Positions 1-6,309 of a stretch of DNA of 64,000 nucleotides are shown here, piece by piece. Made by a program: the position numbers and the translations under genes. The notes under the pieces are model-generated. The model had not been told where the DNA came from, made no database searches, and saw only the letters and a list, made by a program, of their open reading frames with translations. The DNA comes from Bacteroidaceae bacterium (GTDB lineage: Bacteria; Bacteroidota; Bacteroidia; Bacteroidales; Bacteroidaceae), in NCBI GenBank assembly GCA_024693505.1, contig JAILKU010000007.1:1-64000 (forward strand), read 5' to 3'. Position 1 is the stretch's first letter, and every line of letters starts with the position of its first letter.

Positions 1-116
1 TGGACTTCAGCCTGCTTGATGTAGAGATTCTCGTTCATGGCGGCCTCGCCAATGATGGTGGCTATTGAGAGGATGCCTTGCCCTCCCACGCCGCAAAGTA
101 TGATGTCTGTTTTCAT
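1..116 (-). CDS. iorB: Indolepyruvate oxidoreductase beta subunit, N-terminal part (cut by window edge)
   Basis: Reading the minus strand from the ATG at 116 gives a protein starting MKTDIILCGVGGQGILS and running off the left edge after 38 codons. The GxGGQG signature at the N-terminus is typical of the gamma/beta-type subunits of 2-oxoacid:ferredoxin oxidoreductases. The gene directly upstream on the same strand is iorA, so this is the small subunit of indolepyruvate ferredoxin oxidoreductase, which oxidises aryl pyruvates to aryl-acetyl-CoA with ferredoxin in the cytoplasm. iorA and iorB are separated by about 87 bp filled with an 8-bp tandem repeat. Only the start is visible, so the rest of the subunit cannot be judged. 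Confidence 0.85.
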   Translation of the reverse strand, partial: MKTDIILCGVGGQGILSIATIIGEAAMNENLYIKQAEV

Positions 117-230
117 TGTTTTCGAGATTTCTGGTTTCGGATTTTCGAAATATCGAAATATCGACATTTCGAGATTTCGGCATTTCGAGATTCCGATGTT
201 TCGTTATTTCGATTTTTCGAGGGACTTCTT
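117..230. repeat. Octameric tandem repeat between iorA and iorB
   Basis: About 12 imperfect 8-bp units built on TTTCGAGA/TTTCGGCA/TATCGAAA fill the iorA-iorB gap. The array runs into the 3' end of iorA, so the last residues of IorA (KKSLEKSK) are encoded by repeat units. It is AT-rich compared with the flanking genes. It resembles the heptamer arrays elsewhere in the window but has a different unit and period. Confidence 0.75.
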
Positions 231-1844
231 CTGCTTCAGATGGCGCTGCAGCGTTTGCATGCACTCGCGGCGGGGAATGATGACGCTGGTGCCGTGATAG
301 TTCAGCTCGTCGCGTATGGCCTGCGTAATCTCAGGCATGTTCTTCGGCAGGGGTACGACCACCTTCAGATGCTCCTCGCTCAGTCCGAGACCACGGCAGA
401 TGGCTTCAAACTTATTGGTTCCGGCCGAGTCCTGGCCACCCGTCATGCCAGTGGTGAGGTTGTCGCTGATGATGACGGTGATGTCGGCGTTCTCGTTGAT
501 GGCGTCGAGGAGACCCGTCATGCCGCTATGGGTGAAGGTGCTGTCGCCGATGATGGCCACGGCGGGCCACTGACCAGCGTCGGCGGCTCCCTTCGCCATG
601 GTGATGCTGGCACCCATATCGACGCAGCTGTGGATGGCGCGGAAGGGAGGCAGGAAGCCGAGGGTGTAGCAGCCGATGTCGCCGAAGACACGGGCGTTGT
701 CGTACTCGCGCAGCACCTCGTTCAGGGCGGCGTATACATCGCGGTGGCCACAGCCTTGGCAGAGAGCAGGCGGGCGAGCAACGATGTGGTCGGACAAGTC
801 GGACTTGTCAGACTTGTCCGACAAGTCTGACTGGTCGGACAGGGCTGCCAGGGCCTGCTTCACCACGTCGGGGGTGAGCTCGCCAGTGCGGGGCAGGGTG
901 GCATCGAGCTTGCCGTGGATGGAGGAAGAGGCGATTTCGCTGACGCCACGCACGATGTCCTCGATGAAGGGCTGGCCCTCCTCGACGATAAGGAGCTGCT
1001 CGCACTCGCTCATCATACGGCGCACCAGCTTCTTTGGCAGGGGATATTGCGAAACCTTCAGGATGGGGTAGGGGCATCCGTTGGGGAAATGCTCCATGAC
1101 GTAGTTGTAGCCGATGCCGCTGGCGAGGATGCCCAGACTGCGGTCGTGGCCCTCAATATATATATTGTATACAGACTGCTCGGCATCGTGCTCCAGCTGT
1201 GGCTGCTGAGCCGTCACGTGGTCGTTGCGGCGGCGCGCGTTGGCGGGTAGGAGCACCCAGTTGGCGGCCACGGCGTTGTAGTTCAAGGGGTTTTGTTGAC
1301 GTGGTACGTCAACACACTGGACGACGGCGCGTGAGTGGGCCATGCGAGTGGTGACGCGCATCAGCACGGGCAGACACTGGCGCTCGGAGTAGTCGAAGGC
1401 GTAGGCCATCATGTCGTAGGCCTCCTGCTGGTTGGAAGGCTCGAAGGTGGGCACCATGGCGAACTTGCCATAGAATCGCGAGTCCTGCTCGTCCTGGCTG
1501 GAGTGCATCGAGGGGTCGTCGGCCACGAGGACCACCACGCCGCCGTTGACGCCCGTCATGCCGCTGTTGACGAAGGGGTCGGCGCAGACGTTCAGTCCCA
1601 CATGCTTCATGCACACCATTGCGCGCTTGCCCATGTACGACATGCCGAGGGCTTCCTCCATGGCGGTCTTCTCGTTGGTGCTCCACCGGCTATGCACGCC
1701 GCGCTCGCGTGCCAGCGGGTCGTTCTGGATGAACTCGGTGATCTCGGTAGACGGTGTGCCGGGATAGGCATACACGCCCGACAGTCCTGCGTGCAGGGCA
1801 CCCAAGGCTATGGCTTCATCGCCTAACAATAGTCTTTTATTCAT
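204..1844 (-). CDS. iorA: Indolepyruvate ferredoxin oxidoreductase alpha subunit
   Basis: This 546-residue protein is the catalytic subunit of indolepyruvate:ferredoxin oxidoreductase. The N-terminal part (about 1-300) carries the pyrimidine-type fold with the motif YAYPGTPSTEI. The C-terminal part holds the thiamine diphosphate site: CQGCGHRDVY near residue 360 and a GDSTF...N segment. No C-terminal CxxCxxCxxxC ferredoxin domain is visible, unlike archaeal IorA, so the clusters must be elsewhere or absent; shorter forms of this kind are usual in Bacteroidales as far as I recall. Between the two halves is a low-complexity SDQSDLSDKSDKSDLSD linker encoded by a 9-bp repeat. The extreme C-terminus is also repeat-encoded. 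The ATG at 1844 follows a TACTTTTG promoter box at 1883-1876. Confidence 0.92.
   Translation of the reverse strand: MNKRLLLGDEAIALGALHAGLSGVYAYPGTPSTEITEFIQNDPLARERGVHSRWSTNEKTAMEEALGMSYMGKRAMVCMKHVGLNVCADPFVNSGMTGVNGGVVVLVADDPSMHSSQDEQDSRFYGKFAMVPTFEPSNQQEAYDMMAYAFDYSERQCLPVLMRVTTRMAHSRAVVQCVDVPRQQNPLNYNAVAANWVLLPANARRRNDHVTAQQPQLEHDAEQSVYNIYIEGHDRSLGILASGIGYNYVMEHFPNGCPYPILKVSQYPLPKKLVRRMMSECEQLLIVEEGQPFIEDIVRGVSEIASSSIHGKLDATLPRTGELTPDVVKQALAALSDQSDLSDKSDKSDLSDHIVARPPALCQGCGHRDVYAALNEVLREYDNARVFGDIGCYTLGFLPPFRAIHSCVDMGASITMAKGAADAGQWPAVAIIGDSTFTHSGMTGLLDAINENADITVIISDNLTTGMTGGQDSAGTNKFEAICRGLGLSEEHLKVVVPLPKNMPEITQAIRDELNYHGTSVIIPRRECMQTLQRHLKQKKSLEKSK
789..838. repeat. In-frame 9-bp tandem repeat inside iorA
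   Basis: Six units of the type GTCNGACNN lie inside the iorA coding sequence and encode SDx tripeptides in the linker between the two main domains. Because the period is 9, unit gain or loss keeps the reading frame. Neighbouring non-coding arrays in the window have periods of 7 or 8. Confidence 0.8.
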
Positions 1845-1875
1845 ATTAAAGGGTTTAAGTTGAACAATCTTTCGG

Positions 1876-1883
1876 CAAAAGTA
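1876..1883 (-). promoter_or_regulatory. Probable promoter -7 box of iorA
   Basis: CAAAAGTA on the plus strand is TACTTTTG on the minus strand, which fits the Bacteroidota -7 consensus TAnnTTTG. It lies 32 bp upstream of the iorA ATG. No convincing -33 TTG was found at the usual spacing. Confidence 0.5.
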
Positions 1884-1914
1884 CGAAAATTCTTGCGCAT
1901 GGCCTAACAGACTG

Positions 1915-1990
1915 GAAAGAAATTTCAGGAAATTGGGGGAAATTCCACTCCTGATGGTAGAATATCCCCCAATTTCCTGAAATTTCTTTC
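1915..1990. terminator. Perfect 26-bp inverted repeat (hairpin) between the lipoprotein gene and iorA
   Basis: The arms 1915-1940 and 1965-1990 are perfect reverse complements (26 bp) separated by a 24-bp loop. The right arm ends 8 bp from the stop codon of the lipoprotein gene, so a transcript of that gene would form a very long stem directly after its stop. There is no clear U-tract, so it may be a processing or stabilising hairpin instead of a classical terminator. Confidence 0.6.
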
Positions 1991-1998
1991 GAAGACAA

Positions 1999-2802
1999 CT
2001 ACTTGGCTATGCAGACGTTCTTGATGAAGTGGCTCTCGCCGTTGGCATCACTGCCCACAATGGTGATATAGCCAGGCTGCATGATGTTGGGCAGGTTGGC
2101 CACGCGCTTACCGTTGATGAAGAGTTTCAAGTTGCCTTTGTTGAAGCTCAATGCGAAGTGGTTCCATCCCTTGCTGTTCAGCAGTTTGTGCAGCTCGCCC
2201 TTGTCGCCGTGGATGCCCTCTTCGTCGGTCTTCTGATAGTTCCATTCCATGCCGTCTGGCCAGAAGCGTGTGGTGCCGATGCCGACTTCTTCAGCATTAT
2301 AGCTCTGCACTTCAAAAACAACGTCCCCGCCAAAGAGGAACTCAAACTCGTAGGTGAAGTTGTCGGGGAGGTAGTCCTTGCTGCCCTCGCCCACCATGGG
2401 GAAGAGGGTTGACCAACCGCCCGAGAGAACGATGTACTTGTGTCCCAAGGCCTCGCCCACCTCGGCACTACCTTCCTTGACGTCCCACTTCGAGGGCAGC
2501 TCACCAGCCTTCTCGCCGTTGAGGGTGTCGACGAAGATGATGTTGGCGGCGGGCTTGAAATCGCCATTCTTGTAAAGGTCGATGAGGTTGAGCAGCTCGG
2601 CCTTGTCGGGAGTGAGCAGTACGCTCTCGTCGTTGCCCTGCTGCTCTTCAGCTTGTTGTTCTTCGGCCTGCTCGTTGTCGGTGGCCATTTCGGTGTTCTC
2701 GCTCTCGGCGTCGGCAGCCTTGTCGGCTTTCTTGTCGCCTCCGCAAGCCGTCGTCATGACGAGGCTTGCCATGCACATTAGTGCCAGGTAAACTTTTTTC
2801 AT
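1999..2802 (-). CDS. LamG-like surface or periplasmic lipoprotein of unknown function
   Basis: This 267-residue protein starts with a lipoprotein signal peptide (hydrophobic stretch, then MTTAC as lipobox, Cys about residue 20). A highly acidic, Glu/Gln-rich linker with an AEEQQ duplication follows (about residues 25-60). The rest looks like a concanavalin/LamG-type beta-sandwich: WNHFALSFNKGNLKLFINGKRV is the usual closing strand pattern of such domains. Proteins of this kind are common in Bacteroidota envelopes; the ligand is unknown. It has its own promoter (TACCTTTG at 2862-2855) and a strong hairpin after the stop, so it is probably monocistronic. Confidence 0.7.
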   Translation of the reverse strand: MKKVYLALMCMASLVMTTACGGDKKADKAADAESENTEMATDNEQAEEQQAEEQQGNDESVLLTPDKAELLNLIDLYKNGDFKPAANIIFVDTLNGEKAGELPSKWDVKEGSAEVGEALGHKYIVLSGGWSTLFPMVGEGSKDYLPDNFTYEFEFLFGGDVVFEVQSYNAEEVGIGTTRFWPDGMEWNYQKTDEEGIHGDKGELHKLLNSKGWNHFALSFNKGNLKLFINGKRVANLPNIMQPGYITIVGSDANGESHFIKNVCIAK

Positions 2803-2854
2803 GTTCAGTGGGTTTTAATTGGTTCTGTTTGAATGAGATTGTCATTACAATCTG

Positions 2855-2862
2855 CAAAGGTA
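2855..2862 (-). promoter_or_regulatory. Promoter -7 box of the LamG-like lipoprotein gene
   Basis: TACCTTTG on the minus strand, matching TAnnTTTG, 53 bp upstream of the ATG at 2802. A TTG (minus strand of 2883-2885) lies 20 bp further upstream, a good -33 spacing. Confidence 0.65.
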
Positions 2863-2905
2863 GGCATTTGTCGGCATATACGCAACTCCAATGGCGGTTT
2901 TTTTT

Positions 2906-2921
2906 GACAAGAATTCTTGTC
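2906..2921. promoter_or_regulatory. Perfect 16-bp palindrome, candidate operator
   Basis: GACAAGAATTCTTGTC is a perfect dyad. It overlaps the -33 region of the promoter of the downstream regulator gene and lies about 45 bp above the divergent lipoprotein promoter. Its position suits a dimeric regulator acting on one or both genes. The binding protein is not known. Confidence 0.4.
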
Positions 2922-2946
2922 GGATGAAAAAAAATGCTTATCTTTG
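2917..2946 (+). promoter_or_regulatory. Promoter of the DUF6377-type regulator gene
   Basis: TATCTTTG at 2939-2946 is an excellent -7 box, with a TTG at 2917-2919 about 19-20 bp upstream. The ATG follows 22 bp after the box, giving a leader of roughly 15 nt. Confidence 0.7.
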
Positions 2947-2967
2947 CAAACTGAATAGCTAACCTGT

Positions 2968-4686
2968 ATGAGAAAAACGGCTTTCATCATATTCCTTTTT
3001 TGCTGGTGCTTCCCTGTCTTTGGCCAGCAGCAGGTGGATTTGCGCCCGCTCTATAAAGAGCTGGATGCCGCCATCGACTCTGCCGCCATCTTCCAGAAGC
3101 AGAAGACCGATGCCATCGAAATCTTGAAGAAGCAGTACGCTTCGTGCCGCGACGATGAAGAGCGCTACCGCTTCTCTTGGAGCCTGTATCGCGAGTACGT
3201 GGCTTTCGTGAGCGACTCCACGCTGTCCTATCTGCAGCGCTGCTTGGAGTTGGCCCACCGTATGAATCGTGGCGACCTGGTGGTGCAGAGCGAGCTGGCG
3301 ATGGCTCATCAGCTTTTGGAGACGGGCTTCTACTCCGAGGCCGAAATCCGCTACAACCGCATGCCCGTGGAGCAGTTAGACAGCGCGATGCGCCTCTTGT
3401 ACCTCTCTGGGCGCAACCATCTCTATGGCGAGATGGGCTTCTATTCGCACGACCCCGAGCTGAGCCAGCAGTTTCATTCTAAGGCCAACGCCATCCGCGA
3501 CACGCTGCTCACCCTGCTGCCCCATGAGTCGGCGGCCTACGCTGAGCTGATGTCGCGCATGCTCAACAACCGTGGCACCCCCGACGAGGCACTGCCCTTT
3601 AGCGACCAATGGCTGGCAAAGGTGCTGCCTGGCACGCGCGACTATGCCATCATGGCCTTCTTCCGATCGGAGATCTATAAGCGCAAGGGCGACGTGACGA
3701 TGCAGCGCTACTGGCTCATCCAGTCGGCGCTCACCGACATCCGACAGGCCATCATGGACCAGTCGGCGCTATGGAGCTTGGCCAACTCCATCATGCAGGA
3801 CGACGGCGACCTGGATCGTGCCTACCGCTACATGGACTTCTCGTGGGGCTGCATCTCGCAGTTCAGTCCCCACATGCGCTCGTGGCTGGTGTCGCCCATC
3901 CTGACCCGCATCAACGACAAGTATAAAGCCAACCTGCACCAAGCCAACAGCAACCTGCGCTGGACGATAGGCGCCATCAGCCTGTTGGCCGTGGTGCTGC
4001 TGTGCCTGCTCTTCTATGTGTCGAAGAAGCGCAAGCAGTTGGCCGTGGCCGAGAGCGAGCTGGCAGCAGCCAACAAGCAGCTGTCGGCCCTCAACGGGCA
4101 ACTGTCGGTGAAGAACGACAACCTCTCGGAGGCCAACCGTATGCTCTCGGACATCAACGGGCAGCTGCGCCAGGCCGTGCTCCACCTGAACGACTCCAAC
4201 CGTGTGAAAGACGAATACATCGGCAAGTTCCTCAGCATGTGCTCGGATTATATCGACAAGCTCGACAACTATCGCATCCGCGTGAACCGCAAGCTGAAGG
4301 CGGGCCAGCATGCCGACCTGCTGCGCATGACTGGGTCGGAGCAGCTGAAAGAGGACGAGCTGAAGGAGCTCTTTGACAATTTCGACCAAGTGTTCCTGCA
4401 CCTCTTCCCCACCTTCGTCGCCGACTTCAATAGTCTGCTACGCCCTAACGAGCAGATTACGCCCGCCGAGGGACATCGCCTGAACACCGACCTCCGCATC
4501 TTTGCGCTCATCCGTCTGGGTATCGACGAGAGTTCAAAGATTGCCGAGTTCCTGCACTACAGCCCCAACTCCATCTATGCCTATCGCGCCCGCATCAAGA
4601 ACAAGGCCGCCGGCAACCGCGACGACTTTGAGCGGATGGTGAAGGAGATAGGGCTGAGGAGTGAGGAGTTAGGAGTGAGGAGTTAG
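2968..4686 (+). CDS. Membrane-anchored DUF6377-type transcriptional regulator
   Basis: This 572-residue protein has a signal peptide (first 20 residues), a helical TPR-like periplasmic region (about 25-315), one transmembrane helix (about 332-350), a long coiled coil rich in Asn/Gln/Leu (about 355-415) and a C-terminal cytoplasmic region. The C-terminus contains IDESSKIAEFLHYSPNSIY, which looks like a LuxR-like helix-turn-helix. This architecture matches the DUF6377 family of Bacteroidota, thought to act as one-component membrane regulators near glycan loci. It sits beside the GH16-GH18 operon and 6 kb from the Sus genes, so it is a candidate regulator of either. The last residues (LRSEELGVRS) are encoded by a 7-bp tandem repeat. 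Confidence 0.75.
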   Translation: MRKTAFIIFLFCWCFPVFGQQQVDLRPLYKELDAAIDSAAIFQKQKTDAIEILKKQYASCRDDEERYRFSWSLYREYVAFVSDSTLSYLQRCLELAHRMNRGDLVVQSELAMAHQLLETGFYSEAEIRYNRMPVEQLDSAMRLLYLSGRNHLYGEMGFYSHDPELSQQFHSKANAIRDTLLTLLPHESAAYAELMSRMLNNRGTPDEALPFSDQWLAKVLPGTRDYAIMAFFRSEIYKRKGDVTMQRYWLIQSALTDIRQAIMDQSALWSLANSIMQDDGDLDRAYRYMDFSWGCISQFSPHMRSWLVSPILTRINDKYKANLHQANSNLRWTIGAISLLAVVLLCLLFYVSKKRKQLAVAESELAAANKQLSALNGQLSVKNDNLSEANRMLSDINGQLRQAVLHLNDSNRVKDEYIGKFLSMCSDYIDKLDNYRIRVNRKLKAGQHADLLRMTGSEQLKEDELKELFDNFDQVFLHLFPTFVADFNSLLRPNEQITPAEGHRLNTDLRIFALIRLGIDESSKIAEFLHYSPNSIYAYRARIKNKAAGNRDDFERMVKEIGLRSEELGVRS

Positions 4687-4712
4687 GAGTTAAGAGTTAG
4701 GAGTTAGGAGTT
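4655..4712. repeat. Heptameric tandem repeat (GGAGTTA type) at a convergent gene junction
   Basis: About eight 7-bp units (GGAGTGA, GGAGTTA, AGAGTTA) span the junction of two convergent genes. The plus-strand regulator ends inside it (TAG at 4684-4686) and the minus-strand ThuA gene also ends inside it (stop at 4692-4690, final residues LLTPNS). Both C-termini are therefore repeat-derived. Confidence 0.85.
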
Positions 4713-5493
4713 TGCTCTTGGGGTCGCGGCTCACCACCCATCGCAGGGCATTGGTGAAGAGCAGCTGCTGCGTGGCGTCGATGAATCCCTCGTCGCCGTG
4801 CCCCATGTTCAGATACACCATGCGGTAGTTCTTGTTGGTCCACACGATGGGGAAATCGCCGCCGTGTACAATGTCCTTGATGCCGAAGGGAAACATCTTC
4901 GGCGAGATGCTCAGCAGCACCTCCACGTCGGGGTTCTCCCTTGGCGATGGCTGCCACTGGTAGAACTCGCTGGGCGGTGCCACGAACTCGGCGGGCAGCG
5001 ACCTGGTGACGGGGTTCTGCTGTGTGTCGCAACAGACGAGGGCTGCCTGTGGCGGCCAGTTGTTGCAGTAGAACGTGCCACATCCCAAGAACTTGTTGAA
5101 CCAAGGCCAGTGGGTGTTGCGGTCGTTGTAGGCGGCAGCATGGAACCCCAGCCAGCCCCCTCCCTGCTCCATATATTCTTCAAAGGCTTTTCGCTCTTCG
5201 GGTGCATGAGGCTGCGCGTTGAGTGCAATCACCACGCTGTACTGCTTCAGCCGTTCCAGCGTGTAGCCCGCCAGCGAGGTGGTGCAGTCCATTATCCACC
5301 CCTCGCCGTAAGTCAGCTTGTGCAGGAACTCCATCGCCTGCTTGTCGAACTGCACGTGTGCCTCTTCGGCTCTCGGTTCCCAATAGACGAGGGCGCGGAA
5401 TCGGGGTTCACGGGCATAGTCTTGTGCACAGGCGGCACTGAACGGCAGGTTCGAAATGGCGAAAAGGATGAATGGGATGATACGTTTCATCAT
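4690..5493 (-). CDS. ThuA-like domain protein (secreted)
   Basis: This 267-residue protein has an N-terminal signal peptide (MMKRIIPFILF, cleavage after AACAQ) and a ThuA/class I glutamine amidotransferase-like fold. Typical features are GGGWLGFHAA, the NPVTRSLP segment, and a C-terminal DFPIVWTNKNYRMVYLNMGH block. ThuA proteins were named from rhizobial trehalose utilization; the Bacteroidota members are commonly found near glycoside hydrolases and their biochemical role is uncertain. It lies 17 bp downstream of a second ThuA gene and in the same operon as a GH16-GH18 enzyme. Two adjacent ATGs (5493 and 5490) are possible starts. The C-terminal six residues come from a tandem repeat. Confidence 0.8.
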   Translation of the reverse strand: MMKRIIPFILFAISNLPFSAACAQDYAREPRFRALVYWEPRAEEAHVQFDKQAMEFLHKLTYGEGWIMDCTTSLAGYTLERLKQYSVVIALNAQPHAPEERKAFEEYMEQGGGWLGFHAAAYNDRNTHWPWFNKFLGCGTFYCNNWPPQAALVCCDTQQNPVTRSLPAEFVAPPSEFYQWQPSPRENPDVEVLLSISPKMFPFGIKDIVHGGDFPIVWTNKNYRMVYLNMGHGDEGFIDATQQLLFTNALRWVVSRDPKSKLLTPNS

Positions 5494-5510
5494 GTATAGG
5501 ATTTAGTGGT

Positions 5511-6257
5511 TTATTGGCTGATGTTGGCCGCCCATCGAATGGCGTTCTCGAATAGCTGCAGGAAGGCAGCATTGTCCCAGAGCAGTGCGCTGTGGCCAAA
5601 CTGGAAGTAGACGTTGCGGGCGGGCTTGGCGGTGTTGGTCCAGACGACGGGGTGGTCGCCCATGCGGATGTCGGTGTCGGTGGTGTAGCTCGCCTCGTCG
5701 ACATGTGCCAGCACGTGCACGTTGCGGCGCGGGTTCTGCTCATAGATATACCATTCGTCGTCGGGGATGACGAAGGTGGTGGCCACGCCTTGCATCACGG
5801 GGTGTGTGGGGTCTTCCACCTGCACGGTGCCGTCGCACTTCTGGGCGATGTAGTTCTTGTAGACGATGCCGCCCATGAAGTCGCTGAACCACTGCCACAG
5901 CCCGTAGCCGTCGAATGAGCCGAGCAGGGTGGCATGGTGCAGGCCCACATAGCCCCCCTTGCCATTGTCGATGTACTGCTGAAACTCTTTGCTGGCATCT
6001 TCGCTCCAGGCGTAGGGCGGGTGGTTGAGCTGCAGAATCAGTTGATGGCGTGCGATGTCGCCCTTGGCCAGGTTGATGGCATCGTTGACGATGGTGAGCT
6101 GCAGGTGCAGCCGCTCCTTGTTCTGCTCCAGCCACTGCAGGCCGCGAGCGGTGAAAGGCTCGTGCAGCCCGCCCCGCTCGGCGAGAACCAGTACGCGGGT
6201 GGTGGCAGAGGAAGAGAGGACGTAGAGGAGGAAGAGAAGGGAGAGAATTTTTTTCAT
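5511..6257 (-). CDS. ThuA-like domain protein (secreted), tandem paralog
   Basis: This 248-residue protein has a signal peptide (KKILSLLFLLYVLSSSA) followed by a ThuA fold: RVLVLAERGGLHEPF at the start, GGYVGLHHA in the middle and DHPVVWTNTAKPARNVYFQ near the end. It is a diverged paralog of the downstream ThuA gene with the same order of blocks. It lies 52 bp downstream of the GH16-GH18 fusion gene, which implies a three-gene operon. Its function in glycan use is unknown; a role in processing sugar or oxidised sugar products is only inferred from context. Confidence 0.8.
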   Translation of the reverse strand: MKKILSLLFLLYVLSSSATTRVLVLAERGGLHEPFTARGLQWLEQNKERLHLQLTIVNDAINLAKGDIARHQLILQLNHPPYAWSEDASKEFQQYIDNGKGGYVGLHHATLLGSFDGYGLWQWFSDFMGGIVYKNYIAQKCDGTVQVEDPTHPVMQGVATTFVIPDDEWYIYEQNPRRNVHVLAHVDEASYTTDTDIRMGDHPVVWTNTAKPARNVYFQFGHSALLWDNAAFLQLFENAIRWAANISQ

Positions 6258-6309
6258 GGGGTGGATGGGGTGAATGGGGGAAAATGGGGTGGATGGGTGC
6301 TGCCAATGG

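Noticed and set aside
204-830. Plus-strand open frames antisense to iorA and to many other GC-rich genes
   Set aside because: They are shadows of the real genes in other frames with no family motifs; the same holds for the 783-codon frame opposite susC and the 740-codon frame opposite GH43.
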